A stretch of 64,000 nt of DNA. Source: Anaerolineaceae bacterium. Lineage in GTDB: Bacteria; Chloroflexota; Anaerolineae; Anaerolineales; Anaerolineaceae. A program made the position numbers and the translations under genes. Positions within the stretch are counted from its first letter, which is position 1. Each line of letters starts with the position of its first letter. Shown in pieces: positions 16,350 through 24,634 of this stretch. The stretch lies in contig JAURZL010000018.1 of assembly GCA_030653365.1 (NCBI GenBank), forward strand, positions 372,001 through 436,000, read 5' to 3'. Below the pieces are notes generated by a model that searched no databases, had not been told where the DNA came from, and was given only the letters and a program-made list of their open reading frames with translations.

Positions 16350-17648
16350 TTATTGAGGTGAAACATTTTTTTTATTTTCAATTTTCCCCCAAAGTCCATG
16401 ACTGGAAAAGCGCTGAATTTTAACATGATTGATTTGGTTCGCCAGGTTTCCAGGCGAATTAGTGGCTATGCGCAAATTATTTCCAGTGAGACCTTTCATC
16501 AACCATCTTCCTTCAGGTAAATCCTCACCACTCTCCCATAAGACTTCTACTGTTTTGCCCAGATATGCGAATTGGTAATTGTGTGTCATCTCAGCAAAAA
16601 CTGCTCGCATTGCTGCAGATCGTTGCTTGCGGACAACTTTTGAAATTTGATTCTCATAGTTGGCTGCCGCAGTTCCCGGACGGGCTGAAAATGGGAAAAT
16701 ATGTCCACCAGTAAAATTTATCTTCTTAACAAAATTCATTGATTCCTCGAAAAATTCATCACTTTCTCCGGGAAATCCAACAATCATATCCGTGGTGATC
16801 GCCATTTCAGGGATAACTGCTCTGGCATCCTGCACAATTTGCATATATTTTTCAGGGGTAGTTTTACGAGCCATTTGCTTGAGAATAGTCCCTGACCCGG
16901 ATTGGAGAGGCAAATGGAGATGGGGACAAAGCCTTGCATCTTCCCAAAGACTGAAGAAATTTTCTCCCAAATCCCATGGTTCAAGGGAAGATAACCGCAA
17001 TCGGGATACTGATGTGTCTTTTAAAATCAATTCAATCAGATCACGTAAATGGGTTTTATGATCAAAATCCTTACCCCATGAGCCCAGATGGACGCCGGTT
17101 AACACAATCTCTTTAACACCACCATCCAGGGCACTCTTAACATCATACATAATTTCCGCTAAAGTTCGACTGACCCCCTTACCCCGCGCTACCTTTGTGA
17201 TACAAAAAGTACAAAAATTATCACAGCCGTCCTGTACCTTTAAGAAAGCTCTTGTACGCAAATGTTCTCCTGGCAAAGGTTCACGGGCAATTGGTTCAAG
17301 ATCAAAAATCAATGGCGTAATTTTCAAATAATCTGAAACAAGGCTGTCTTTATTTTCATTTAATACAACATTTTCAACACCAGGTAAATTTAATGCTGCA
17401 TGTGGCTCCAAAGTAGCCCAACAACCAGTTGCTATAATTTGGCCAGCACCTTTTTTTGCTGCCTGACGAATCTTTTGACGGGAATCCGATGCAGCTGCAC
17501 TGGTCACAGCACAGGTATTAACAATAACCAGATCTGCATGGGTTGGATCTGCAACAACATCATGACCTGCCTGCCTGAATTGGGCAGCCATAATTTCAAT
17601 TTCACTCTGGTTTAAGCGGCAACCAATCGTATCAAAAAAAACTTTCAT
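16350..17648 (-). CDS. mtaB: tRNA t6A37 methylthiotransferase MtaB
   Basis: Radical SAM enzyme converting t6A to ms2t6A at position 37 of ANN-decoding tRNAs. The 432 aa contain an N-terminal UPF0004 domain with Cys in TIGCRLNQSE, VNTCAVTSAA and ATGCWATLE for one Fe-S cluster. The radical SAM motif is CDNFCTFC (CxxxCxxC) at about residue 145, followed by EIVLTGVHLGSWG and a C-terminal TRAM-like region (EVLWESGEDLPEGRWLMKGLT). It belongs to the MtaB rather than the MiaB subgroup by the CRLNQSE start. It is the last gene of a minus-strand series. Confidence 0.94.
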   Translation of the reverse strand: MKVFFDTIGCRLNQSEIEIMAAQFRQAGHDVVADPTHADLVIVNTCAVTSAAASDSRQKIRQAAKKGAGQIIATGCWATLEPHAALNLPGVENVVLNENKDSLVSDYLKITPLIFDLEPIAREPLPGEHLRTRAFLKVQDGCDNFCTFCITKVARGKGVSRTLAEIMYDVKSALDGGVKEIVLTGVHLGSWGKDFDHKTHLRDLIELILKDTSVSRLRLSSLEPWDLGENFFSLWEDARLCPHLHLPLQSGSGTILKQMARKTTPEKYMQIVQDARAVIPEMAITTDMIVGFPGESDEFFEESMNFVKKINFTGGHIFPFSARPGTAAANYENQISKVVRKQRSAAMRAVFAEMTHNYQFAYLGKTVEVLWESGEDLPEGRWLMKGLTGNNLRIATNSPGNLANQINHVKIQRFSSHGLWGKIENKKNVSPQ

Positions 17649-17664
17649 ACCACCATAATCAACA

Positions 17665-18336
17665 TTAAGGCTGAAAGACTGTTAAATTATCAAAGAAGAT
17701 ATCAACTCCGGGTTCATCAAAACTGCCGGCAATTAAACCAACTTCTCCATTAATAAAACCATCATCCGTAATTGAAAATTGATTTTCTCCATTAATATCA
17801 AAACTTAACTGATTTCCTTCGCAAATTACCGATAAATTATTTATAGCTCTGCCTTTATTAACAGAAGAAGCAAATTCCATAGATTGGTCATTTATTAACT
17901 GATATATCCCTTCTTCTACTTTAATAATTCCAGCATACCCGTCACTGCTGATAACAAAAGCATAAAAGTTTTTATCATCCTGCATTCTGCAAATGACCCC
18001 ATAGGAATTATTATCGGGACCATCAATCTTTATGGCTTCGACTTCAATACGAACATCCTGAAATTGGTAACCTGGAGTAGACCAAAAGTCCAAATTGGAT
18101 TTATCAATATAAAAACGCAACCCATCCACCTGATAGATTACAAACGAACCATCCTGGTTCCATGTTTTCCAGCCACTTTCAGAACTAGAAAATGTGTCAC
18201 TCAAAAGAACTGATCCAGGTAATGGAACTTCCGTCTCCCTGGTTGGAATAAGATCCAACACTGAACACGCAGTTAATGACAACAAAACTAAAATTGAAAA
18301 TATAATGTTTTTCATCAATATCGATAATTTTAACAT
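17665..18336 (-). CDS. Lipoprotein with a LamG/DUF1080-like domain
   Basis: A 223-aa lipoprotein. The signal peptide is MKNIIFSILVLLSLTAC; an alternative start at the internal ATG (18315) would give the same signal peptide. The mature region contains LSDTFSSSESGWKTWNQDGSF, then FQDVRIEVEAIKIDGPDNNSYGVICRM and INGENQFSITDDGFINGEVGLIAG. This pattern is common in concanavalin-like jelly-roll (DUF1080/LamG-type) domains of Chloroflexota. No catalytic residues can be assigned. It lies 14 bp after the TPR gene and 16 bp before mtaB, so it may be co-transcribed with both. Confidence 0.7.
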   Translation of the reverse strand: MLKLSILMKNIIFSILVLLSLTACSVLDLIPTRETEVPLPGSVLLSDTFSSSESGWKTWNQDGSFVIYQVDGLRFYIDKSNLDFWSTPGYQFQDVRIEVEAIKIDGPDNNSYGVICRMQDDKNFYAFVISSDGYAGIIKVEEGIYQLINDQSMEFASSVNKGRAINNLSVICEGNQLSFDINGENQFSITDDGFINGEVGLIAGSFDEPGVDIFFDNLTVFQP

Positions 18337-18350
18337 GATTTGTCCACATT

Positions 18351-19748
18351 TTATGGGCTTAAGAAATTTCTTGCTAGCCTGATGATTTCTTTACTTTCTG
18401 AAAACTCAATACTGCGATTAAGAAAATAGGCAGCTAATTCCTTTTTGTCTTGAAGGACAAAAAGCTGACCGAGATGTAAATTTACAATATCAGATTCAGG
18501 GGCTATTTCATATGCCAGCGTCAAAAATCTTTCTGCTGAAGTGTAATCATCTAACAATAAGAACAACCAGCCAATTACATCGTTTGCTTCCCAATTTTGA
18601 TCATCAATTATAAGAGCTTGCCGGGCTGCTGGTAAACCAATCGCTTGGATCTCAATACGGAAGTCACCACAAAAACGGGCAAGCGTTATCCAATTATATG
18701 CATTGCTTGGATCAACTTCCACTGCATTTATGAAAGCCTGCAATGCTTTGTCTAAATTACCAGAGGAAATATATGTATTGCCAAGCTCTTGTTGCCAGAC
18801 TGGTTGATCGGGTTCTTCGTCAGTCAGGGACTGGTATATTTCCAAACTTTTCACAATATCATTTTGAGATCGCCAGTAGGAAGCCAGATATGCTCTTGCA
18901 ATTTTTGATTGGGGTGATAAGGTTAATGCTTTTTCGAGTGCAAAATACCCATTTTCCCCGGTATTTGTTAAGGCATTACCATAAAAAGCCCAACCTTCTG
19001 CATATTCAGGATCCAGACGGGTTGCATTAGCGTATGCAACCACAGCATAATTCCATTGATTTATTTTTGAAAAAATATTCCCTGCCAAAATCAATTGATA
19101 TACAGGATTTTCATTCTCCAAAATCAATTCCAGGTCGCCAGAAATTGTTTGTAGTTTACCGTTCTTAATGCTTAATAGTGTTTTTTGTGCTGCGCTGGGA
19201 TCAAAAATCACCTGGGATAATAGCAAAGGAGTAACCATTTCGGTACTTTCGGGGAAGAGCTGTTGCCATTTTAATAATGTCAGATAGGCTCCATACCAAT
19301 CATTTGCAGATTGTTGAATTTGAACCAATTCTTGAAAATCATCTTCTTTGATGTCAGACACCTCAAGAATTCCTTGCCAGGTTGAATATGCATCCTCTAG
19401 CTGATTGGTGTTCCAAAGTGCATTACCAAGCATTATTTTTTGTTTGGCAGATAATGGCTGCAAAATTTCTACTTGTTTAAAGGAATAAATCGATCCCAAA
19501 AAATCATTTTGTTTATATTGATCTTCAGCTAATTGTTGCCATAAAGGAGACTGCCATGGTTGATGTCGTAATATAACAAAAGCATTCTCCGTCCAAATGT
19601 TACTCTGAGTTGTGTTTTTGTTTTGGTTCAATTGTTGCCAAAAACTTTCGATTGATTTTGAATAAGGAGTTAAATCCATAGAAATGGCAACAATTAATGG
19701 CAAAATGATGATGTAAAAAGAATTTATAAGATTATCAAATTTTTTCAT
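18351..19748 (-). CDS. Membrane-anchored TPR-repeat protein
   Basis: A 465-aa protein with a single N-terminal hydrophobic anchor (FYIIILPLIVAISM), then helical TPR-type repeats through most of its length. The clearest are NQWNYAVVAYANATRLDPEYAEGW, GNLDKALQAFINAVEVDPSNAYNW and LDDYTSAERFLTLAYEIAPESDIV. It is likely a protein-protein scaffold on the outer face of the membrane. It has no enzymatic motif. The ORF is followed closely by the lipoprotein and mtaB genes and preceded by the DUF218 gene. Confidence 0.8.
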   Translation of the reverse strand: MKKFDNLINSFYIIILPLIVAISMDLTPYSKSIESFWQQLNQNKNTTQSNIWTENAFVILRHQPWQSPLWQQLAEDQYKQNDFLGSIYSFKQVEILQPLSAKQKIMLGNALWNTNQLEDAYSTWQGILEVSDIKEDDFQELVQIQQSANDWYGAYLTLLKWQQLFPESTEMVTPLLLSQVIFDPSAAQKTLLSIKNGKLQTISGDLELILENENPVYQLILAGNIFSKINQWNYAVVAYANATRLDPEYAEGWAFYGNALTNTGENGYFALEKALTLSPQSKIARAYLASYWRSQNDIVKSLEIYQSLTDEEPDQPVWQQELGNTYISSGNLDKALQAFINAVEVDPSNAYNWITLARFCGDFRIEIQAIGLPAARQALIIDDQNWEANDVIGWLFLLLDDYTSAERFLTLAYEIAPESDIVNLHLGQLFVLQDKKELAAYFLNRSIEFSESKEIIRLARNFLSP

Positions 19749-19772
19749 AGAAGATGAAAACCGTATCTGGTT

Positions 19773-20414
19773 TTAGCGGCCAAACCAGATGAGAAAAAGA
19801 CTCGCATATTCTGCTAATGTTTGCCGCCACCCCTCAGAAGATAAGTACCAGGTCAATGGCCTGTACCAGCTATCCTCAACCGGATGAACCAGAACTTTGA
19901 TATCTGTATCAAAAAATTCATGATCAAAAATTATCATCGTTCGGCGTGTATGGTATGGGGCTGTGATCACTAAGATTGATTTAATATTTCGTTTTTGGGC
20001 TAAAATCTTAATCGCCCTTGCTTCTTCTAAAGTCGATGAAGCTTCACCTTCTGTAAACAACATTGAATCAGCCGGGACTCCTCCCTCCATAGCAATTCGC
20101 ATGAGCATTTCACTATATGTGCGTCCTTCCCCTATGTCCTCTGTATGAGTTTTAGTTATGACAAAATATTTTCCATAGCTTTGTTTATACCATTTTACAG
20201 CTTCTAAAATCCGGTCACCTTCGTCTCCACTGAGAACAACAATTGCATCCACCGGTTTGACCCGATCCCCAACATTCAAATAAGAAGCCGCTCCTACCAT
20301 ACTAAACCAAATGGCGACCAAAATAAGAAGTATCACCAGGAAAAAGATCAGGCATCCATGCAAAAATGATCTAGATTTTGAAGGTGGAGAGCTGTTAAAA
20401 GTTTGATCGTTCAT
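19773..20414 (-). CDS. DUF218 / YdcF-SanA-like membrane protein
   Basis: A 213-aa protein with an N-terminal TM (FLHGCLIFFLVILLILVAIWFSM) and a DUF218 domain. Motifs are VDAIVVLSGDEGDRILEAVKWYKQ, then EASSTLEEARAIKILAQ and ILVITAPYHTRRTMIIFD. DUF218 proteins such as SanA and YdcF are linked to envelope integrity or cell-wall precursor metabolism; the biochemical activity is unresolved. It ends 24 bp from the TPR gene and starts directly after the aminotransferase stop codon, so it is probably in one operon with them. Confidence 0.85.
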   Translation of the reverse strand: MNDQTFNSSPPSKSRSFLHGCLIFFLVILLILVAIWFSMVGAASYLNVGDRVKPVDAIVVLSGDEGDRILEAVKWYKQSYGKYFVITKTHTEDIGEGRTYSEMLMRIAMEGGVPADSMLFTEGEASSTLEEARAIKILAQKRNIKSILVITAPYHTRRTMIIFDHEFFDTDIKVLVHPVEDSWYRPLTWYLSSEGWRQTLAEYASLFLIWFGR

Positions 20415-20415
20415 G

Positions 20416-21576
20416 TTACCAGCCGATTTTAACTAATGCCTTTTGCATACGTTCAAGACCTTCCAACATGACACTTCTGGGGCAGCCAAAATTAAACCGG
20501 ATAAATCCTTCGCCACCGCTGCCAAAAATTTTTCCATCATTGAAAGCAACACCTGCTTCGTTCAGGAAAAATTCATACGGGCTCTTCTCAACCGAAATAT
20601 TCCGGCAATCCAACCAGGCAAGGTATGTGCCTTCGATTGAGGTAATATTTATATTCGGAATAGTAGTCAGAATAAAATCATTAAGTGTCTGCCAATTCCC
20701 TTGCAAATAGGACAATAATTGCAATAACCACTCTTCTCCATAATTATAAGCAGCCAATGCTGCCGTTAGTCCTAACACATTTGGGCTTGACACCAAACCT
20801 TTACGGGCTTTTTTAACAGTTTCCATCAGATCAGGATTTTGTATGATCGCAAAAGAAAATCCCAGACCGGCAATGTTGAAGGTCTTACTGGGCGCCATCA
20901 ATGTGATTGTTTTCTGTGCTATTTCGGGACTCAATGAAGCAATCGGAATATGTTTATTCCCCTGATAAATAATATCCGCATGGATTTCATCTGAACAAAT
21001 AAAAACATTATTTTGCAGACATATTTCAGCCATGTTTTGCAATTCTTCCCGTTTAAAAACACGTCCAACCGGATTATGTGGATTACATAACAGGAATAAT
21101 TTCGTTTTATCATTTATTGTTTTTTTGAACAAATCGAAGTCTATGGAATAATAATTCTTTGAGTCCAATATCAAAGGTGCATTTTGTTGAATTGCCTTAG
21201 CGTAATGAGGTGCAAATAAAAATGGAGGATAAACCGGGGGTTGTATCAAAACACCTTCCCCTGGTTGTGTAAGAGCATGTACTAATAAATTAAATCCGGT
21301 AACAACACCGGGCAAGAAAAGGATTTCCTGTGGATTAACCTTCCATTGATATAAATATTCCATTCGTATACAAATGGATTCTATAAGCAAAGAATCATCG
21401 GATGGATAACCAAAAATTCCATGAGAAACTCGTTCTTGTAGAGCATCAATGACAGGTTGGGGAGATTGGAAATCCATATCTGCTACCCAAAAAGGCAAAA
21501 TATTCTCTCCATATTTATTCCACTTTTCACTATCTGTATTTCTTCTGGGGATTACTTCATCAAAGTTATATTGCAT
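20416..21576 (-). CDS. PLP-dependent C-S lyase / aminotransferase, PatB-MalY family
   Basis: A 386-aa fold-type I PLP enzyme. The family start is YNFDEVIPRRNTDSEKW, then ILPFWVADMDFQSPQPVIDAL, LFLLCNPHNPVGRVF, CSDEIHADIIY and the PLP-lysine region MAPSKTFNIAGLGFSF. The C-terminal Arg motif is EGFIRFNFGCPR. PatB/MalY members cleave cystathionine or other cysteine conjugates to pyruvate, ammonia and a thiol, and some also act as regulators. The exact substrate cannot be read from sequence. It is the first gene of the minus-strand group running to mtaB. Confidence 0.88.
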   Translation of the reverse strand: MQYNFDEVIPRRNTDSEKWNKYGENILPFWVADMDFQSPQPVIDALQERVSHGIFGYPSDDSLLIESICIRMEYLYQWKVNPQEILFLPGVVTGFNLLVHALTQPGEGVLIQPPVYPPFLFAPHYAKAIQQNAPLILDSKNYYSIDFDLFKKTINDKTKLFLLCNPHNPVGRVFKREELQNMAEICLQNNVFICSDEIHADIIYQGNKHIPIASLSPEIAQKTITLMAPSKTFNIAGLGFSFAIIQNPDLMETVKKARKGLVSSPNVLGLTAALAAYNYGEEWLLQLLSYLQGNWQTLNDFILTTIPNINITSIEGTYLAWLDCRNISVEKSPYEFFLNEAGVAFNDGKIFGSGGEGFIRFNFGCPRSVMLEGLERMQKALVKIGW

Positions 21577-21650
21577 AGAACCTCAGCATGAATTCATCGC
21601 TTACAATGATTGGTAACATCTCTATAAACTGGGGTTGGCAATTGTTATTA

Positions 21651-21680
21651 GCAGGTATCACCACCAAAAACACCCTGACC
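21651..21680 (-). repeat. Dispersed intergenic repeat, copy C
   Basis: On the minus strand GGTCAGGGTGTTTTTGGTGGTGATACC. It shares the 18-nt core GGTGTTTTTGGNGGTGAT with copies at 16295 and 47277. It is located between divergent genes (aminotransferase and methyltransferase). Confidence 0.5.
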
Positions 21681-21851
21681 GAAATTAAGTGAAAGGAAAC
21701 CGATCGTTGTTGAGCAAAATAATAACAGTTGTAGATATAACGATTATACTTTCAGAAGAATTGGTTGTCGAACAAAGGCATAAACTCTGAATTAAAAAAA
21801 CAAAACAATTCTGATGTCCAGTAAAATAAGTAAAACAATGGAAAATAAAAA

Positions 21852-22742
21852 ATGAACTTACCGCAAATAAATCTTCTTACATCCCCTGATTGGTCCGATT
21901 ATGAACTGGTTGACAGTGGTAACGGATCAAAACTAGAGCGTTATGGGACTTACTTAATCAAAAGACCTGAGCCTGAAGCGATCTGGAAACCAGCAAAACC
22001 AGAAAAACTTTGGAGCCAGGCACATTGTGAATTCCTTCCTACCACTGAGAAAAATGGCGGTCATTGGATTGAACATCGCCAGATGGATGACCGATGGATG
22101 ATGCAATACAAAAATCTTTCATTCTGGGTGCAAAGAACAGCTTCCCGTCATCTGGGTGTTTTTCCGGAACAAGCTATTCAATGGGATTGGATTCAGCAGC
22201 AAGTAACAACTGCAGGAAGACCGCTCAACGTACTAAATTTATTTGGTTACACCGGAATTGCTAGTCTGGCTGCAGCCAAAGCTGGAGCATTTGTGACTCA
22301 CCTGGATGCATCAAAGAAGGTAAATGTATGGGGTCAGGATAATCAGGCTGCATCTGGTATTTCGGATAAGAAAATCCGTTGGTTGGTAGATGATGCGTTT
22401 AAATTTGTGAATCGTGAAATCCGCCGAAATAGCCGCTATGATGGGATCATTCTTGACCCGCCAAAATTTGGAAGAGGACCAAAAGGGGAAGTCTGGGAAT
22501 TTTATAAGATTTTTCCCGATCTTCTGGAAAGTTGCCAGCAAATAATCAGTGATAAGCCGGTTTTTATCCTGGTAACTGCTTATGCGATTAAAGCATCTGC
22601 ACTTACCTTGTACTATGGGATAGAAGAAATGATGCGTAAACATAAAGGCACTACATCAGTCGGTGAAGTGGTTTTACAGGAAAAAAATGGCAAACACGCA
22701 GTTTCCATGGCAATTTTCGGTCGATGGACAAATAATTCTTAA
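21852..22742 (+). CDS. Class I SAM-dependent methyltransferase (RlmI/RlmK-like fold)
   Basis: A 296-aa methyltransferase. An N-terminal region with SGNGSKLERYGTYLIKRPEP precedes the SAM-binding motif VLNLFGYTGIASLAAAKAGA, the acidic VTHLDASKKV, the DDAFKFV segment and motif IV ILDPPKFGRGPKGEVW. This layout matches the PF10672-like group that includes rRNA m5C/m2G methyltransferases such as RlmI and RlmK. There is no clear N-terminal PUA domain, so the target is uncertain; rRNA is the best guess. It is followed 15 bp later by proC. Confidence 0.82.
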   Translation: MNLPQINLLTSPDWSDYELVDSGNGSKLERYGTYLIKRPEPEAIWKPAKPEKLWSQAHCEFLPTTEKNGGHWIEHRQMDDRWMMQYKNLSFWVQRTASRHLGVFPEQAIQWDWIQQQVTTAGRPLNVLNLFGYTGIASLAAAKAGAFVTHLDASKKVNVWGQDNQAASGISDKKIRWLVDDAFKFVNREIRRNSRYDGIILDPPKFGRGPKGEVWEFYKIFPDLLESCQQIISDKPVFILVTAYAIKASALTLYYGIEEMMRKHKGTTSVGEVVLQEKNGKHAVSMAIFGRWTNNS

Positions 22743-22757
22743 TCAAAGGAAATCTCA

Positions 22758-23621
22758 ATGAGTGAACAAACTAAATTTGCAATTATAGGTGCAGGTGCCA
22801 TGGGGGAAGCCATTATTGGAGGTTTATTACGACAAAGTTTGACGTCTCCAGAAAATATCCGCGCATCAGAACCAAGAATAGAACGTTGTGAAGAATTATA
22901 TGAAAAATATGGCGTAGCAACTTCCTCTGATAATCTACAAGTTTTAGAAAATACCGATGTGGTTGTATTGGCTGTAAAACCACAAAGATTAGAAAAAGTG
23001 CTTTACGAATTAGCTGGTAATATTCCAACCAATGCCGTCGTTATCAGCATAATTGCCGGCGCATCGATTGAGAAACTCTCTAAGGGATTGTCTCATGATT
23101 CGATCATCCGAACCATGCCGAATACACCAGGTCAGATTGGAAAAGGCATTACTGTCTGGTTCGCCTCCCCAACAGTTTCAACTTCTCAAATGAATAAAGC
23201 AAAATTGATGTTGCAGGCATTAGGCAAAGATATTCAGGTGGATGAAGAATATTATCTTGATATGGCGACGGGAATTTCCGGCACTGGACCAATGTATGTT
23301 TATTTATTTATGGAAGCATTTATGGATGCTGCGGTTCACCTGGGATTCTCGCGGCATATTGCAGAACAACTGGTGATTGAAACCATTCGTGGGTCGGTTG
23401 ATTATTATGAAAGCCAATCAGTGCATGTTGCCGATCTGAGAAATAAAGTCACCTCACCGGGTGGTACATCAGCAGCAGCTTTGTATTATTTGGAAAAAGC
23501 AGGGTTCAGAACCGCCATCTCAAGAGCAATTTGGGCAGCTTATGAACGCTCGCAGCAATTAGGGAAAGGGAAATTGGATCAACATCCCGAAAAAAAAAAC
23601 GATAATGGAAAAATTGATTAA
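22758..23621 (+). CDS. proC: Pyrroline-5-carboxylate reductase
   Basis: Last step of proline synthesis: NAD(P)H reduction of 1-pyrroline-5-carboxylate. The 287 aa start with the Rossmann motif IIGAGAMGEAIIGGLL, followed by VVLAVKPQRLEKVL, IRTMPNTPGQIGKGITVW, SGTGPMYVYLFMEAF and the signature VTSPGGTSAAALYYLEKAGF. It lies between the methyltransferase and the aldo/keto reductase with short gaps (15 and 14 bp), so the three are likely one transcript. The C-terminus has a short Lys-rich tail. Confidence 0.95.
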   Translation: MSEQTKFAIIGAGAMGEAIIGGLLRQSLTSPENIRASEPRIERCEELYEKYGVATSSDNLQVLENTDVVVLAVKPQRLEKVLYELAGNIPTNAVVISIIAGASIEKLSKGLSHDSIIRTMPNTPGQIGKGITVWFASPTVSTSQMNKAKLMLQALGKDIQVDEEYYLDMATGISGTGPMYVYLFMEAFMDAAVHLGFSRHIAEQLVIETIRGSVDYYESQSVHVADLRNKVTSPGGTSAAALYYLEKAGFRTAISRAIWAAYERSQQLGKGKLDQHPEKKNDNGKID

Positions 23622-23635
23622 TCACGGAGCCAACA

Positions 23636-24574
23636 ATGAATTATCGCAATCTTGGAAATACAGGCGTCAAAGTTTCGGTCGTAGGAATTGGCACCAATCG
23701 ATTTGGATCAGAGAAAACACCGCAATCAGAAGTGAACCGGATCATTGATTGTGCACTTGATTTAGGGATTAATCATCTCGATTCAGCTGATGCTTATCAA
23801 AGTGGAAACTCGGAAATTGTTCTGGGCAATGCGCTAAAGGGAAAATGGGATCGGATTTTCCTTGCTACCAAATTTTTTCACTCAACAGGTGAAGGAATTA
23901 ATGATCGTGGAGCTTCCCGATATCACATCTTTAATGCTGTTGAAGCAAGTCTAAAACGATTGCAAAGTGATCACATCGATCTCTATTATCTTCATCGTTG
24001 GGATGTTGATACACCGATCGAAGAAACTTTGAGAACTTTGGATGGACTGATCCAGCAAGGCAAAGTTCGTTATATTGGTGCATCCAATTTTACAGCCTGG
24101 CAGCTTGCCAAAGCAAATTTGTTGGCAGAATTCAAAGGCTGGAATGCTTTTGTAGCCATCCAATCCCATTATCATATGTTTGAGAGGGATCTTGAAAAAG
24201 AAGTGATCCCCTATAGTCAATCAGAAAATGTTGCTTTAATTCCCTATTTTCCGCTTGCAGGTGGATTCCTGACCGGAAAATATCAAAAGGGAAAACCTGC
24301 ACCTGCAGGATCGCGCGGCGAAAGCAACGAATATGTCCAGAAATATATGACTGACAAGAATTATGCTATTTTGGAAAAATTAAAAGCATTCGCCTCGGTT
24401 CATGGACATCAAATGAATGAACTGGCTATCGCCTGGCTTCTGGCTCAACCGCAGGTTGCCTCTGTCATTTCCGGTGCAACGAAATTGGAACAAGTCAATC
24501 AAAATTCAGTAGCGAGTGAGTGGGTTTTATCCCAAAATGAGATCGAGCAAATAGAAGTTATCCTGAAGGAATAA
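23636..24574 (+). CDS. Aldo/keto reductase
   Basis: NADPH-dependent oxidoreductase of 312 aa, TIM-barrel fold. The catalytic tetrad is visible: Asp in HLDSADAYQSG, Tyr in the same motif, Lys in FLATKFF and His in YYLHRWDVDTPIEETL. The cofactor-binding C-terminal part contains VASVISGATKLEQVNQNS. It resembles the YghZ/Kv-beta-like subgroup. The substrate is unknown. It follows proC by 14 bp. Confidence 0.9.
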   Translation: MNYRNLGNTGVKVSVVGIGTNRFGSEKTPQSEVNRIIDCALDLGINHLDSADAYQSGNSEIVLGNALKGKWDRIFLATKFFHSTGEGINDRGASRYHIFNAVEASLKRLQSDHIDLYYLHRWDVDTPIEETLRTLDGLIQQGKVRYIGASNFTAWQLAKANLLAEFKGWNAFVAIQSHYHMFERDLEKEVIPYSQSENVALIPYFPLAGGFLTGKYQKGKPAPAGSRGESNEYVQKYMTDKNYAILEKLKAFASVHGHQMNELAIAWLLAQPQVASVISGATKLEQVNQNSVASEWVLSQNEIEQIEVILKE

Positions 24575-24599
24575 ACCAAAAATTTCTTATCATTTTGAA

Positions 24600-24628
24600 T
24601 TGACATAATTCCATACCTCTCCTAAACT
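24600..24628 (+). promoter_or_regulatory. Promoter of comM, leading to a leaderless mRNA
   Basis: TTGACA, exactly 17 nt, TAAACT. The -10 box ends 6 nt before the comM ATG (24635), so the expected start point is at or next to the A of ATG. No SD precedes the gene. Confidence 0.75.
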
Positions 24629-24634
24629 TGTCTA